A DNA stretch of 64,000 nucleotides from Nereocystis luetkeana (Eukaryota > Sar > Phaeophyceae > Laminariales > Laminariaceae), in the NCBI GenBank assembly GCA_031213475.1, contig JARUPZ010000024.1:6823324-6887323 (forward strand). Reading direction: 5' to 3'. A program made the translations under genes and the position numbers. This document shows, piece by piece, positions 41,578-51,345 of the stretch. The notes beneath the pieces are model-generated. The model saw nothing but the letters and a program-made list of their open reading frames with translations, had not been told where the DNA came from and made no database searches. The stretch's first letter is position 1; every line of letters begins with the position of its first letter.

Positions 41578-44500
41578 CACTACTACTACTACTACTAGTA
41601 CTCCTACTACTAATACTACTTCTACTCCTCCTTCTGTGTAGGCTGCGATCGCTGCAAATATCGACGCGATGCACCTTAAACCTTTTAGGACCGCAGTCCC
41701 GTTTTGGGGACAGATTACTTACAATTTGAGTGGTCTGTCCCTCAAACGGGACAGCGGTTCTAAATGGGTTAACCCCTTTCTGCTGCAATATCTACCCCAC
41801 TCTGTTGCCCAACGGTGTGTCCCGAATATCGTGTTTTTTTCGACGGGCAAAAGCAACAATTCGAAAGTCCACACCGTTTACTGTTTCTGCCTCCCCCTTC
41901 CCCCACCCATCTCCCTGACCTCTCTCTCTCTCTCTCTCTCTTTCTCCCCCCTGTCTTGCTGGTTCCGCTGTGGTTGTCCCTGCTTCAGGTTCGAATAATG
42001 GAGCCGTTGAACGAAGCGAACGGTTACAGCAGCAAAAACGCCTACAAGGGGAGATTGGTTTTCGGCTTGTATGGGAAGGCGTGTCCGAAGGTGGGGATAC
42101 TCAATATATTATACTGGTCGAGCATGTTTTCCTCCCGCGTGGAATATTCTTTCGTACTTTCCTGTTCGGAGAAGTGCCGGTAACATGCGAAGTAGGGGAG
42201 GCTGGTTTCCGGCGTATATTCGGAGGCGTGTCCGAAGGCAGGACGAGACAAATAAACCCTCCTTCTGGAGCTTGTTTTCCTTCATGGGTTCCTGCTCGGA
42301 AAAGTACCAACGTGGGCGGCAGATTGCTCAGTTTGTGGATTTGTCGCCGATAGCTGGTGTTGCGCTAGCGCTGATTATTTGCTTTCAAGTTTTCGGTTTT
42401 GATTCGTTTTTTATTGTACCCTCGGCATCATCCCGCAGGCCCTTTTCGTTTTTTTTGGAAAGCACTCGACAAACTCGCAGCCCAAAGCTGCTAACGCTGA
42501 GTATGTGCCTTCACGTTTTCGGTTCTCTGATTCGTTTTTTATTGTACCCTCGGCATCATCCCGCAGGCCCTTTTTGGTTTTTAGGAAAGCCCTCGACAAA
42601 CTCGGAGCCTAAAGCGCGATCCGAATATCAGTCACCTCCTCGCCCCATCCCCGGTGCTGCGCCCGGCAGCACCTTGCCAGTCTTGGCCCACGGTTCGCGC
42701 CCCCCCCTCGGAAACACGAGTACGCACCCAGGAGGTGGAGAGAAGGGGGTAATAGTAAACTTAGTCAAGAAAGGAGATAAGGCTGACCCGGGGAACTATA
42801 GAGGGATAACGCTACTAAGCACAGTAGGCAAAACATTTTAGAAGATTCTGAACGACAGAATGGGAACGATGATGGAGGACGAAGACAAAATAAGCGAAGG
42901 GCAAGCAGGGTTTAGGCCAAACCGTAGCTGCGTAGACCATGTGTACACTCTAGGTAAGATAATCCAAGGTAGGAAAGACGCGGGACTACCAACGTACTGT
43001 TCATTTCTAGATGTACAGAAAGGCCTACGACACAGTATGGAGAAATGGATTGTGGAAAAAACTATGGGAAATAGGAATCAGAGGAAAGATGTGGAGAACG
43101 ATGAAAAAGATGACGGAATGTGCGAGAAGTGCTGTGATGCTGGACGGGGAAATATCGAAGTATGTTGATATTTTACAAGGAGCTGCACAGGGAGGTACGT
43201 TGTCACCCAACCTATTCGAGATATACTTTAACGACCTGATAGTAGCAGTCGAAGCAGCAAGGCCGGGAGTCGCGGTAGGGGAAGATTGCTGATGGCTTCG
43301 TGGGGATATCAGAAACACCCGAAGGATCGCAGAAACGAATAGAGAAGGCGCTAAAATACACTAGGGAATGTAGGGTGACGGCGAACGTCAAGAAATGCGC
43401 AGTAGTTGTTTGTGACGAAGATAAGGTGAACCCGATAATTTTTTGTTGGAAGTGGGGAGAAGATGAATTGCCGATCGTAGACCAGTATTCATACCTTGGC
43501 GTAGAGATCTCAAAAGACTGCTCTTGGGATACACATATAGCAAAAGTAATAGGAAAGTATAAATCACACGTAGGCAAGATGGATGCGATCCTAACAGACT
43601 CGCACCTTGACGCCCGGATTGAGAGATGTATCCTGATAAATGTGATAGTACCAAAGCTAGAATATGCAGGAGAAGTATGGGAAGGGAAGGCGAAACTCTT
43701 TAAACAGTTGGAAACAGTACAGATGACAGCAGCTAAGAAAATGCTAAGATGCTCAAGTACGACTAGTAATACAGTATCAAGAGCAGAACTGGGAATGCAC
43801 CCACTCAAGACAAACAGGGATATGAGAAAGTTGAAATGGCAATATAAAGTAAGGAACATGCCAAAAAAGAGGTTGCCGGGCATAGTTGATAGAGCTGTAT
43901 GGGAGAAAGTAGCAAAAGGGAGAACTGGAATAAGGTGGGATAGCGTAGTTGAGAAAGTATGGAAGGATTTAGGGGGAAACCAAGAAGAGGTGATGTTCGC
44001 CGGGAAGTTTGGGAAGTACAAGGCAGAAGTAGAAGAAAGGATAGAAAGAAGCGAAAGGCTAGCGCTACGAAACAAGGTGGAATCGGGAAAACGCCTAGAG
44101 ATATACGGGAGATTGAGGGAAGGAATAGGAATGAAAACGTATCTGCACGGCCCAATGGACTTCGCGAAAACGCTGAAGCTGCGGTTTCGTGTAGGCGACC
44201 TGGACTTGCCAGAAAGAAGAAAGAGCTATACCAGTAGCCGGGAGGAGGAGGAAATAGATGCACAGATGTGCCCGTGTGGCAAAGCGATAGGGAGTAGAAC
44301 TCACATAGTAGGAGAATGTGAAATATACAAGGAGGAACGGGATGTGTTAGAAGAGGAAATGAGGTATATAGACGAATGTGACATGGAGGAGTATGATACA
44401 CTAGATAGCGGCGAGAAAACGCTTTCCTAGGAGATAGATGGTGGCCACAGGAGGCCAAACAGGAAGGGGATATTAGCAAAAATCTTGCATGCAATATATG

Positions 44501-47500
44501 GAAGCAACGTAGTGAGCACCCAATTGTCGGAGGTGTCTCTATCAGGAGTAGGAACGGTGCGCCGTCTCGAAAGGGATGCGTGGTCAATGGTCAAATGACT
44601 AAGGCAAGCAACAAATGAGTACGCCCCCCCCCCCCCCAGAAAATATATCACCTCATTGACGCTGCCGTCCATAGGCAAGAAAATCCGCTTCACAATCGGT
44701 TCTTAGTAGGAGGCAGCTCTCCCTTCATGCGACTCGCCCAACAGCTCACGGCGCTCCGCGCTTGGAGCAAGCAAATGTCAGCCTGGTCGATGAAAACCCG
44801 ACGCGCTTCGTCCCGGCGTTGTAGGGATGCGAGGGTCTACGGTCCCAAGGCTACGGCCATGCACGACAGAGAGTACACCCCTCCTCCCAATCCTTCCGCT
44901 GAAAATTGTGTTTGTTGTAGGCAAGGGATAACCAACCGACGCCGTGCAGCATCGCACCACCACCCCACCCCGCCCTCCCGTTTCCTCGATGTAAAAAGTA
45001 ACCAACGTCGGGCACGAGCAGCCGAAGCAAAACTCACTATGCCGTCTGCCGATCGGCAGCGCACCCCCCGTACGACTACGGCCGTGCATGATATCGAGTA
45101 CACTCCCTCCCTCATACGACTGCGGCCATGCATGATATCGAGTACACCCCCTCCCTCATACGACTACGGTCATGCATAGTGTCTACTGTAGTACACCCCC
45201 TCCCTCTGCTCCATCTCGATAGGGGTGCGTGTTAAAATGATCAAATGGTTTAGGTATCCCACCAATGAGCCCCCCCCGCCCCCCCCTCCCTGCCCCATGC
45301 ACCCCCCATCTCTCCCCCCCGTCCCACCCCCAACCCACCCAAAAAACAATCCCCGCTTTCATCGATCGAGAGCAACCTTCAACCTGGCTAGTATTCAACG
45401 TAGTGCACGCAATCTAACGGATGGAAACCCCCCTCTACGCCAAAATTAACGCCGCCCCTTCCTGCGAAAAATGTTCGTCGCCTCGGCCTATTGGTCCATC
45501 GGTCAAGGCTGATGGGCGATCGAATCGCCAGCTAATCAATCAATCAGCCAGCCAACTGAAAAATCAATCAACCAACCGGCCAACCGAGTCATGAAGCGAT
45601 CCACCCATGATGCCAACCAATCAACCAGCTATGCAACCCATGAACCATCCAATGAACCAACGAACCGAACGGAGGATGGAACCCATCAGTCGCAAACCCC
45701 GAACGAATCAACCAACCCGAGCAAAACTGATGAACTAACCGACCAGCCGGCTGCAAGCAACCAACCAGGTGTTGGATGTACCGAACAACCAAACCCACCA
45801 ACAAACCAACCGACACAAAAAAAATCAACCATGCAACCCAAGAAGACCAATCAACCAAAGGCAGTACTTACTATTACGGGGGGGGGCTTATTAAATAGGA
45901 TCTAGGGAAACTCAAACACCCAAATAGTTCGCTATTTTTACTATTACGGGGGACCATAAGTAACAGGACCTATGGTACACATAAAAACCTATATATGTAA
46001 GCAGTTTTACTAACAATATTTGGTCCTGTTAACTATGCCCCCCCGTAATAACCACATTTGGTCCTATTTATTATGCCCCCCCCTAATATTATTGATCTAC
46101 CCAACCAAATCGGTCGATCGATACGTATACCAACCAATCAAATCGATAAAACTAGCCAAACCAAACAACCGAGCCAACCGACATTCGATCCAAACAAGCG
46201 AGGATCAACCAACTATTCAACAAGCCTAACCTTCCAACTGATGTTCGCACCCCACACCGCGCACCCGGCACCCCGTTGCTTCGGCCTCCCTAAGGCTGCG
46301 GAAAACTTCTTGCGGTACGCTGCTGCTGACCGCACCAACGGCGAGCCTTCCTACTCTGCAGGACAGTTGACGAAGATGGAGCAGGGGGTACTGATTGAGG
46401 GAGGCAAGGTGAGATACCCCCCCCCCCCCCCTAATTCTAAAACCTGCGGGTTGGCTTAGCGTCGGTTGGTGTTGACATTGTGAAATATGTCTCTCACTAC
46501 GTGAGGTAGACGACCAGGGTCCCCTTTTTTATTTTATTTTTAGAGTTTTTGGCGGTCGATCAGAGCTACTACAGTAGTAGCGATCGAGTTGGAAAGTTTC
46601 TTCGAGTTCGAGAACCTTTACTCCGCTCTGCTCAAAGGGAAGCACGTAGTTTGTATATGGTATATGGTAAGGCATCCACGAGGCAGTTACCTAGTATACC
46701 CATTGCTATTATCTCTGTGGAAGTGGCCGCACCAGAAACCTTATCAATTCGTTGACGCTGTCATATACGTGCGAGAAAATCCGCCTCGAAAACGGTTCTT
46801 AGTAGGATGCAGCTCACCCTTCATGCGACTCGCCGAACAACCTCACGGCTCTTTGCGCTTGGTGCGAGCAATGTCTGCCTGGTCGGTGACCCCCCCCCCC
46901 CCCGGTATACTCGGCGTATTTCTCTGGCGACTTGAGAGCTGGATAAAAATACGGGCTGTTTCAGCAGTGCGCGTCGTACGGAACAACTCGCGTACGATAC
47001 GGACGAGCTCTGTGTTTGACGTGTTTTTCTCCGTTTGCCGGTGCCTTGCCTCCTTTCGCTGGTAGCACGGACGGCATGCAGTAACCCCCCCCCCCCCCCC
47101 CCCCCTCCGCACTTTCTCCTACCCCCCCCCCCCCCCCTCAAGCCACTCCCCCCGCCCCCTCCCGTCCCCATCCCCCCCCCGCCCCCCGCAGATTAAGGGC
47201 CTGAACAGTATCAGCATCGGAGGGCAGGAGCAGCTGGAGTATGACGGCGAGGTAATATCGATACCCCCTCTCATGGAAAACGCCTCCGTTGACCTAAGGC
47301 ACGACCGAAAGGGGCTGCTGACGAGAGATAGGCTGTCCAGGGGGCCCGACTTTGGCGTTACTCTTGGTGCCGCTCCGGATCTCGATGGGAGCCATCAAGT
47401 ATTCGGTCGGCTCTTGCAGGTACGTACGCAGTATCTATACCTGGCTGTAGGTCACCACATCACCGAGCCAATACCCACAGTTAGTAGAACAGGGGCATGG

Positions 47501-50500
47501 GAATCGGAAAAATATTTTCATATCACTGAGCGAATGCTACCATCTAGAACTACGTACGAGTATGGCAGTCGGGAAATATTTCGCGCTGTGAATTGCACTA
47601 CTGTCTACAGCAGCAGAACGCCCGAAAATCGAGGAGCATTTTTATTTTGGGGGGGGGGGGGGGGGAATCGTCACTACTATCTGCTGCAGAACAAAGCATG
47701 GAAAGCAGGGGATGTACGGCATGTTCATTTCTTTTTTTTGGTGTGGGCGACCTCTATTTTATTTTATTTTAAATGCCGAGTTTTTGGGTCAAAATCGGCA
47801 TGGGTAGGGGCGACTGGGGGTAGGCTTAGCCCTGCTATTAATAGTGCTGCAGTCCCATTTAGGGGGGAAAACACTCTACTTCTAAGTACTTTGTCCCTGA
47901 AACGGGACTGCGGTCCTAAAAGGGTAAAGGTATAGTCAGTGTTCCCGTGGCGGTAATGATGGAGTTTCAGTTGTTGTTATTGTTTTGTTGGTGCTGTTGT
48001 TCGTAGAGATGGAGGAACACCAGCAATAGCACTAGCACTAGTAACAGGAGCAGCAGCGTTGGCTGTGCCTGGGGAGCTGCAACAGGGGCAGCAACAGCAG
48101 CAGCAGCAGCAGCAACAGTGGCCTGGAGATCCTCGACCTCGGCTCGCCCAGCAGCCGCAGCCTCGGCACGGCGTGCGTCGACCTCCGCCTTTACAGCAGC
48201 TACAGCAGCATAAACGTTTACCTCCGCTTGTGCTTGCGCAGCAATCAAAGCAGCATAAGCATCTCGTGAAGTTGTAGCCGCGGTAGCTTCGGCCTCCGGC
48301 GACTTGCTCCCATCGGACATCTTGAACTCTAAATTAGCCTGTATCAAACCTCGGACCTGTAGCTCTTACTCTGCTCCACTGCGATATCACGTTTAGGTTG
48401 CGGCTACGTACCGGACAAGGTGCGTGTACCAAGAACTACGATTCATGATGCCATCTATCACTGCATTCATCTAATTGGCTGAAATTCTTACGTACGTACA
48501 AAACGCTCGTTCTCTCTCTCTTCCGAGAATATTCTGCTTTTCTGGGTGTTGTTGCTGTTGGGGCTGCTGGTGCTAGTGGTGTTGTCGTTTCTGTTCGTCG
48601 TTCCTGCCTTGGTGTCTTGTTGTTTCCATGTCAACTATCTCCATGGTTTACGATTCTATCGGGGAGGGGCTAATGTTACAAGCACAACCCCACGATGGAC
48701 CCAAGAACCACGTATCCCCTTATGTTGACACACCCCATTATGGTATTATTATAGTATTGCTATTCTCCCCCCACAGTGATTATTCATGTTTTTGACCCTT
48801 TTAGGGCTAACTGCAGTCCCGTTTTGGGGGCAAACTACTATAATTTTCAGTAGTGTATGCCCCCCCAACCGGGTATGCAGTCCAAAAAGGCTCGAGGGAT
48901 CGACAATGGTTGAGGTGAAGTTGGGATGGTTGATGATCGGAAAGGCGCGAGATGCATATGAAAGTCTGTTGTGAACGTTGCACGCATGCGTGGGTAAGTT
49001 TTGTGGGCAACTACTGTAAGTGATGGGTGGTTTAGTGATTGCTAAATGTATTGGCTGCTGTGAGAATGATCAACGACTGTGATACCGACCAATGGGTATG
49101 ATATTGGTCAGAGGCTAGGAGAAATGTCGGTGATTGCTGTGACGATGGTCAATGTCTGTGATCACAATCAATGGCTATGATCATGATTAGTTGGGTACTT
49201 TAGTATATATGACAGTGATCAGTTACTATGATGTTGATCAATGATCATTGGCTTCGGCAATGATTATCGACTCTGATAGTTATGAATGACTATGATATTT
49301 ATGAATGACTATGATGAAGATCAATGATTTATTATGATGATGACTTTTGACCACGTATGATAATGATTATTAATAGTTGAAAATGCTCAATGGCTACGAT
49401 GGTGATCTATGACAATGATCCATAAACTATGACAATGATCAATAACCTATGACAATGATCAACGGCTTTATGAATGATCAATGATCATTGACTATGACCA
49501 CAATCAGTGACCATGATAACGCTCAATGCCTTCCAATGTGATGAACCCTGAAGGGGGAGGACGTACTGGCTCGACTGGAAAACGTACCGGTCTACGGCGG
49601 TTCGACCCGACTGGCAGAGGGTACCCTTGCGTCTGACGCCTTCAAAGCTCAAAACGTGAGAGAGGGAGAGGGTTGTTCGTCGCGTTTTTCGCTCGTGTTG
49701 TGTACCGTATGCTCTATCGTGTACCTGTTACTGCGTCGTGTACGGTACCGTATGCTCTATCATTCCGCGTACCATACCGTGTTTATTTCCGTGTCCTGAC
49801 AGTGCCGTGTGGCGCTCAGCGACGGGGGGAGGGGCGGGCTGGATTGATCTCGATTTTTAGTAATTTTTTTATCCTCCGGCGGATTGGTCAAGCTAAAGCT
49901 TAAGCTCACCACACTTCCACCGTTCCGATTTCGTGTCGCGTACCAATTTAACCTATAGCTCCCGTTGCAACATCAGCACAGCCTGCTGTTGCTACTGGCG
50001 CTTGGTCACGTTGACCCGACCTGACCCCGGAGAGGGGCAGGTTGATCTCGAGCGTCTTCCCCTGTCTCGGGTTATGTCTGTCACTGTGTCTGCCTGCTGT
50101 ATCGTGCCGTGTGCAATGCCGCGTACCATACCGTGTACCACACCGCGCACCACACCGTGTAACATACCGCGTACCTTACCGTGTACCATACCGCGTACCG
50201 CACCGTGTCCCATACCGCGTACCATACCGTGTACCATACCGTATACCGCAACGTGTACCATGCCGTGTACCATGCCGTGTACCATGCCGTGTGCCTTACC
50301 GCGTACACCGCACTGTGCACCATACCGCGTGCCTTACTGTGTAGCGCTCAGGGACCGGGGGGCTATCGGCTGGGACAATCTCGAGGGTAGCTCTCTTGTC
50401 TCTGGCTCTGTCTGTGGTTGTTTCTGTAAGATACCTTTTGTTTGCCTGTTTCTGTCTCTTTTCTTTCTGTCTCGTTTTTTACGTGTCTTATCTCTCTCTC

Positions 50501-51238
50501 CCTGTTGTTTTGTTTGCATTTCACCTCCGCATGGTCTATCGTTATAGCTGCCTATCTCGCTGTCTCTCATGTTGATATATATATTTGCCGCGCAGCGATA
50601 CCATGTAGCGCGTCGCTGGCTGATGCGTTTGCGCGCCAGGTATCGTGTTCGGTTGTTCATGGTTTCCTGTTGTTGTATATTTACGTGTTGTGTCCACTGC
50701 CTATATTTTCGATCCGCAACCGTACTGCAGGTCGGTTACGGGTGTCTTCAATCGATTCTTAGTGAAAGGGTGTGATGCGGCTGTGTATCCCCCTGGTGGT
50801 TGCGGCCACCTACCGATACCCCCCCCTCCCCCCTCCCTGCATGCCTCCTTGCATGCCTCCTTGCCGCGATGGTGGATTGCTCCGTTTTGTCCCCTTTTTT
50901 ATATCGTTATTTTGCCTTGGCGGTTATGAACACGGACTGCCCCATCGTACCGTTCCGTGGATCGCTTCGCGGGCCCTTCCGTGGGCCGTGGACCGTTCGA
51001 TGGGGCTGCTCCCTGGACCATTCTCATGCCTTCGCTCCATCGGTCGTTCTGTGGACCGTTCTATGGACCGTTCCGTGGACCATTCCGTGGACCGTGCGGC
51101 GGGTTGACCGTGTGCTCGTATCATACGTAGCGTGCGTTGGTGTACATCGGTAAAAACGTGTTTAAGGACGAGAGGGCGGTGGACCGAACTGGCCTGCTCA
51201 TGCGGCGGGTTGACATCCTCAGCTGTGGCAAGCTGTAA
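40424..51238 (+). CDS. Thylakoid-lumen cyclophilin-type protein (CYP28-like), complete, 6 exons
   Basis: join(40424..40816, 41989..42090, 46295..46408, 47192..47419, 49554..49655, 51131..51238); 348 residues and stop TAA. Residues 1-21 are a signal peptide followed by Phe22 (TTC-FVVPP, the heterokont plastid cleavage motif). Residues 22-~85 form an Arg/Ser/Ala-rich transit region, and ~88-117 a hydrophobic lumen signal ending SAMA|AE. The cyclophilin fold follows: GRLVFGLYGKACPKAAENF, EGGKIKGL, DGE...RHDRKGLL, and LDGSHQVFGRLLQGEDVLAR. The end is MRRVDILSCGKL. CypA's catalytic Arg, Phe and Gln are not recognisable (the FHR and FMCQGG regions read LTKMEQG and VLIEGG), so it is probably a non-catalytic lumen chaperone or binding protein. 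The first ATG preceding the signal peptide is used. All introns are phase 0. Confidence 0.93.
41285..41640 (+). repeat. TAC trinucleotide array, ~355 bp
   Basis: tactactac with TGC, TAT and CCA variants in cyclophilin intron 1. Accounts for the poly-Thr, poly-Ser and poly-Val open frames here. Confidence 0.95.
41676..41770. repeat. Family C hairpin repeat, best-preserved copy
   Basis: Outer aaaccttttaggaccgcagt and inner right arm gtccctcaaacgggacagcg pair over ~40 bp; loop acaatttgagtggt. Lies in cyclophilin intron 1. Confidence 0.78.
41989..42090 (+). CDS. Cyclophilin exon 2
   Basis: 34 codons, VRIMEPLNEANGYSSKN then AYKGRLVFGLYGKACPK: the first strands of the cyclophilin barrel. Acceptor tgcttcag, donor AAG|gtgggg. 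A degenerate tandem copy of its 3' half follows in the intron. Confidence 0.92.
42048..42310 (+). repeat. 147-bp tandem duplication covering the 3' half of cyclophilin exon 2
   Basis: ggggagattggttttcggct (42048) is echoed by ggggaggctggtttccggcg (42195), each followed by aaggcgtgtccgaagg-like, ttttcctcc/ttttccttc and ttcctg(t/c)tcgga words. The second copy is diverged and intronic. Confidence 0.8.
42371..42615 (+). repeat. 128-bp tandem duplication in cyclophilin intron 2
   Basis: ttattgtaccctcggcatca plus tcccgcaggccctttt occurs at ~42411 and again 128 bp later, followed in both by ggaaagc(a/c)ctcgacaaact. Confidence 0.9.
42715..44612 (+). mobile_element. LINE copy 1, 5'-truncated, in cyclophilin intron 2
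   Basis: APE-type non-LTR retrotransposon lacking its 5' two-thirds. Homology to the copy at 61.2-64 kb begins at aacacgagtacgcacccagg. It carries reverse-transcriptase motifs (NYRGITLLSTVGK, SEGQAGFRPNRSCVDH, FLDVQ...AYDTVW, QGAAQGGTLSPNLF), then a long C-terminal region. It sits in the same strand as the host gene. The overlapping part looks about 95% identical to copy 2 by eye. Confidence 0.9.
42737..44609 (+). pseudogene. LINE ORF2 remnant: RT and C-terminal region
   Basis: The RT part (from about 42737) has an in-frame stop after GKTF, a frameshift near 43015 (FLDVQ / KAYDTVW), and a short deletion near 43290 that removes the FADD catalytic motif. Downstream, 43300-44430 stays open for 376 codons, including SYLGVEISKDCSWDTHI and a CPCG...H...C zinc-binding-like motif. 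A further break near 44430 separates the tail (GDRWWPQEAKQEGD to GQMTKASNK). Not functional. Confidence 0.88.
44640..45190. repeat. Family A copy followed by tandem end fragments
   Basis: Copy at 44640-44885, then three ~44-bp repeats of tacgactacggccgtgcatg plus tcgagtaca at 45065-45190, which are repeated family A ends. It directly follows the LINE tail. Confidence 0.7.
45872..46088. mobile_element. Family B element (outer copy) split by a second copy
   Basis: Left part 45872-45941 and right part 46051-46088 together make one degraded family B element. The insertion lies at the tttttacta word of its core. Confidence 0.75.
45942..46050. mobile_element. Family B element (inner copy) nested in an older copy
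   Basis: Near-intact 109-bp copy with ends tattacgggggaccataagt and actatgcccccccgtaata, bordered by TA on both sides inside the outer copy. Confidence 0.8.
46295..46408 (+). CDS. Cyclophilin exon 3
   Basis: 38 codons, AAENFLRYAAADRTNGEPSY then SAGQLTKMEQGVLIEGGK. AENF is the conserved start of the first helix. The acceptor is ccctaag; donor AAG|gtgaga. Phases 0/0. Confidence 0.9.
46640..46915. repeat. Family A copy in cyclophilin intron 3
   Basis: gtaaggcatccacgaggcag, atgcagctcacccttcatgc and gcaatgtctgcctggtcggt match the family; ends at a 15-bp C tract. Confidence 0.72.
47192..47419 (+). CDS. Cyclophilin exon 4: core
   Basis: 76 codons from IKGLNSISIGG to DGSHQVFGRLLQ. HDRKGLL and LDGSHQVFG match the HD.rG.LSMA and LDGKHVVFG regions of cyclophilins. 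Acceptor ccccccgcag after a long C tract, donor CAG|gtacgt. Confidence 0.95.
47838..47927. repeat. Family C hairpin repeat
   Basis: gctgcagtcccatttagggg left arm, ctgaaacgggactgcggtcc right arm; cyclophilin intron 4. Confidence 0.72.
48040..48260. repeat. CAG/GCA-rich segment in cyclophilin intron 4
   Basis: Interrupted gcagcaacag words. The minus strand reads an Ala-rich 126-codon frame with a Leu/Val run at its end, which I regard as repeat-driven. Confidence 0.65.
48796..48892. repeat. Family C hairpin repeat
   Basis: cccttttagggctaactgca left, ccccaaccgggtatgcagtc right; second copy in cyclophilin intron 4. Confidence 0.7.
49080..49530. repeat. Degenerate GATCAATGACTAT-type minisatellite
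   Basis: tgaccaatggctatgat variants repeat every 12-24 bp for 450 bp, ending just upstream of cyclophilin exon 5. Confidence 0.8.
49554..49655 (+). CDS. Cyclophilin exon 5
   Basis: 34 codons, GEDVLARLENVPVYGGSTRL then AEGTLASDAFKAQN, equivalent to the G.dVl..ie.vpt helix after the FGkVl strand. Acceptor accctgaag, donor AAC|gtgaga. Confidence 0.9.
50090..50345. repeat. 10/20-bp repeat of CGTGTACCATAC
   Basis: accgtgtaccataccgcgt repeated about 13 times. A related shorter block lies at 49690-49800 in the same intron. Confidence 0.9.
51040..51115. repeat. 11-bp GTGGACCGTTC repeat
   Basis: gtggaccgttc / gtggaccattc units directly before cyclophilin exon 6, in its acceptor region. Confidence 0.8.
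51131..51238 (+). CDS. Cyclophilin exon 6: C-terminus
   Basis: 35 codons plus TAA, RALVYIGKNVFKDERAVDRT then GLLMRRVDILSCGKL. The GDERA...RPL..V.I..CG.L pattern is the usual end of this plastid subfamily. Acceptor catacgtag. No obvious polyadenylation signal is seen in the following 200 bp. Confidence 0.9.
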   Translation, partial: RALVYIGKNVFKDERAVDRTGLLMRRVDILSCGKL

Positions 51239-51308
51239 CGAAGTAAAAATATTGTTCTTGCTGTCTCGGGCAGCTGCAGCACTAGCAGAATCAGCAGCAG
51301 CAGAGGAG

Positions 51309-51345
51309 CGGGGGGGGGAGGGGGGGGGGGGGGGGGGGGGGGGGG
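51309..51345 (+). repeat. G tract 70 bp after the cyclophilin stop
   Basis: About 35 bases of G with one or two A interruptions. Confidence 0.9.

Larger units (their letters stand above)
45530..46230. repeat. CCAA/CAAT-rich degenerate array with nested family B elements
   Basis: aaccaatcaaccagc-type words recur on both sides of 45872-46088, giving a pyrimidine-poor strand. Open frames on both strands are repeat artefacts. Confidence 0.75.

Noticed and set aside
41204-41788. Poly-Thr, poly-Ser and poly-Val frames
   Set aside because: Translation of the TAC trinucleotide array in three frames.
43212-44587. Minus-strand open frames of 287 and 260 codons
   Set aside because: Antisense shadows of the LINE reverse-transcriptase region, whose plus-strand motifs are clear.
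47967-48347. Ala-rich 126-codon minus-strand frame with a Leu/Val-rich stretch
   Set aside because: Driven by GCA and AGCA repeats within cyclophilin intron 4.
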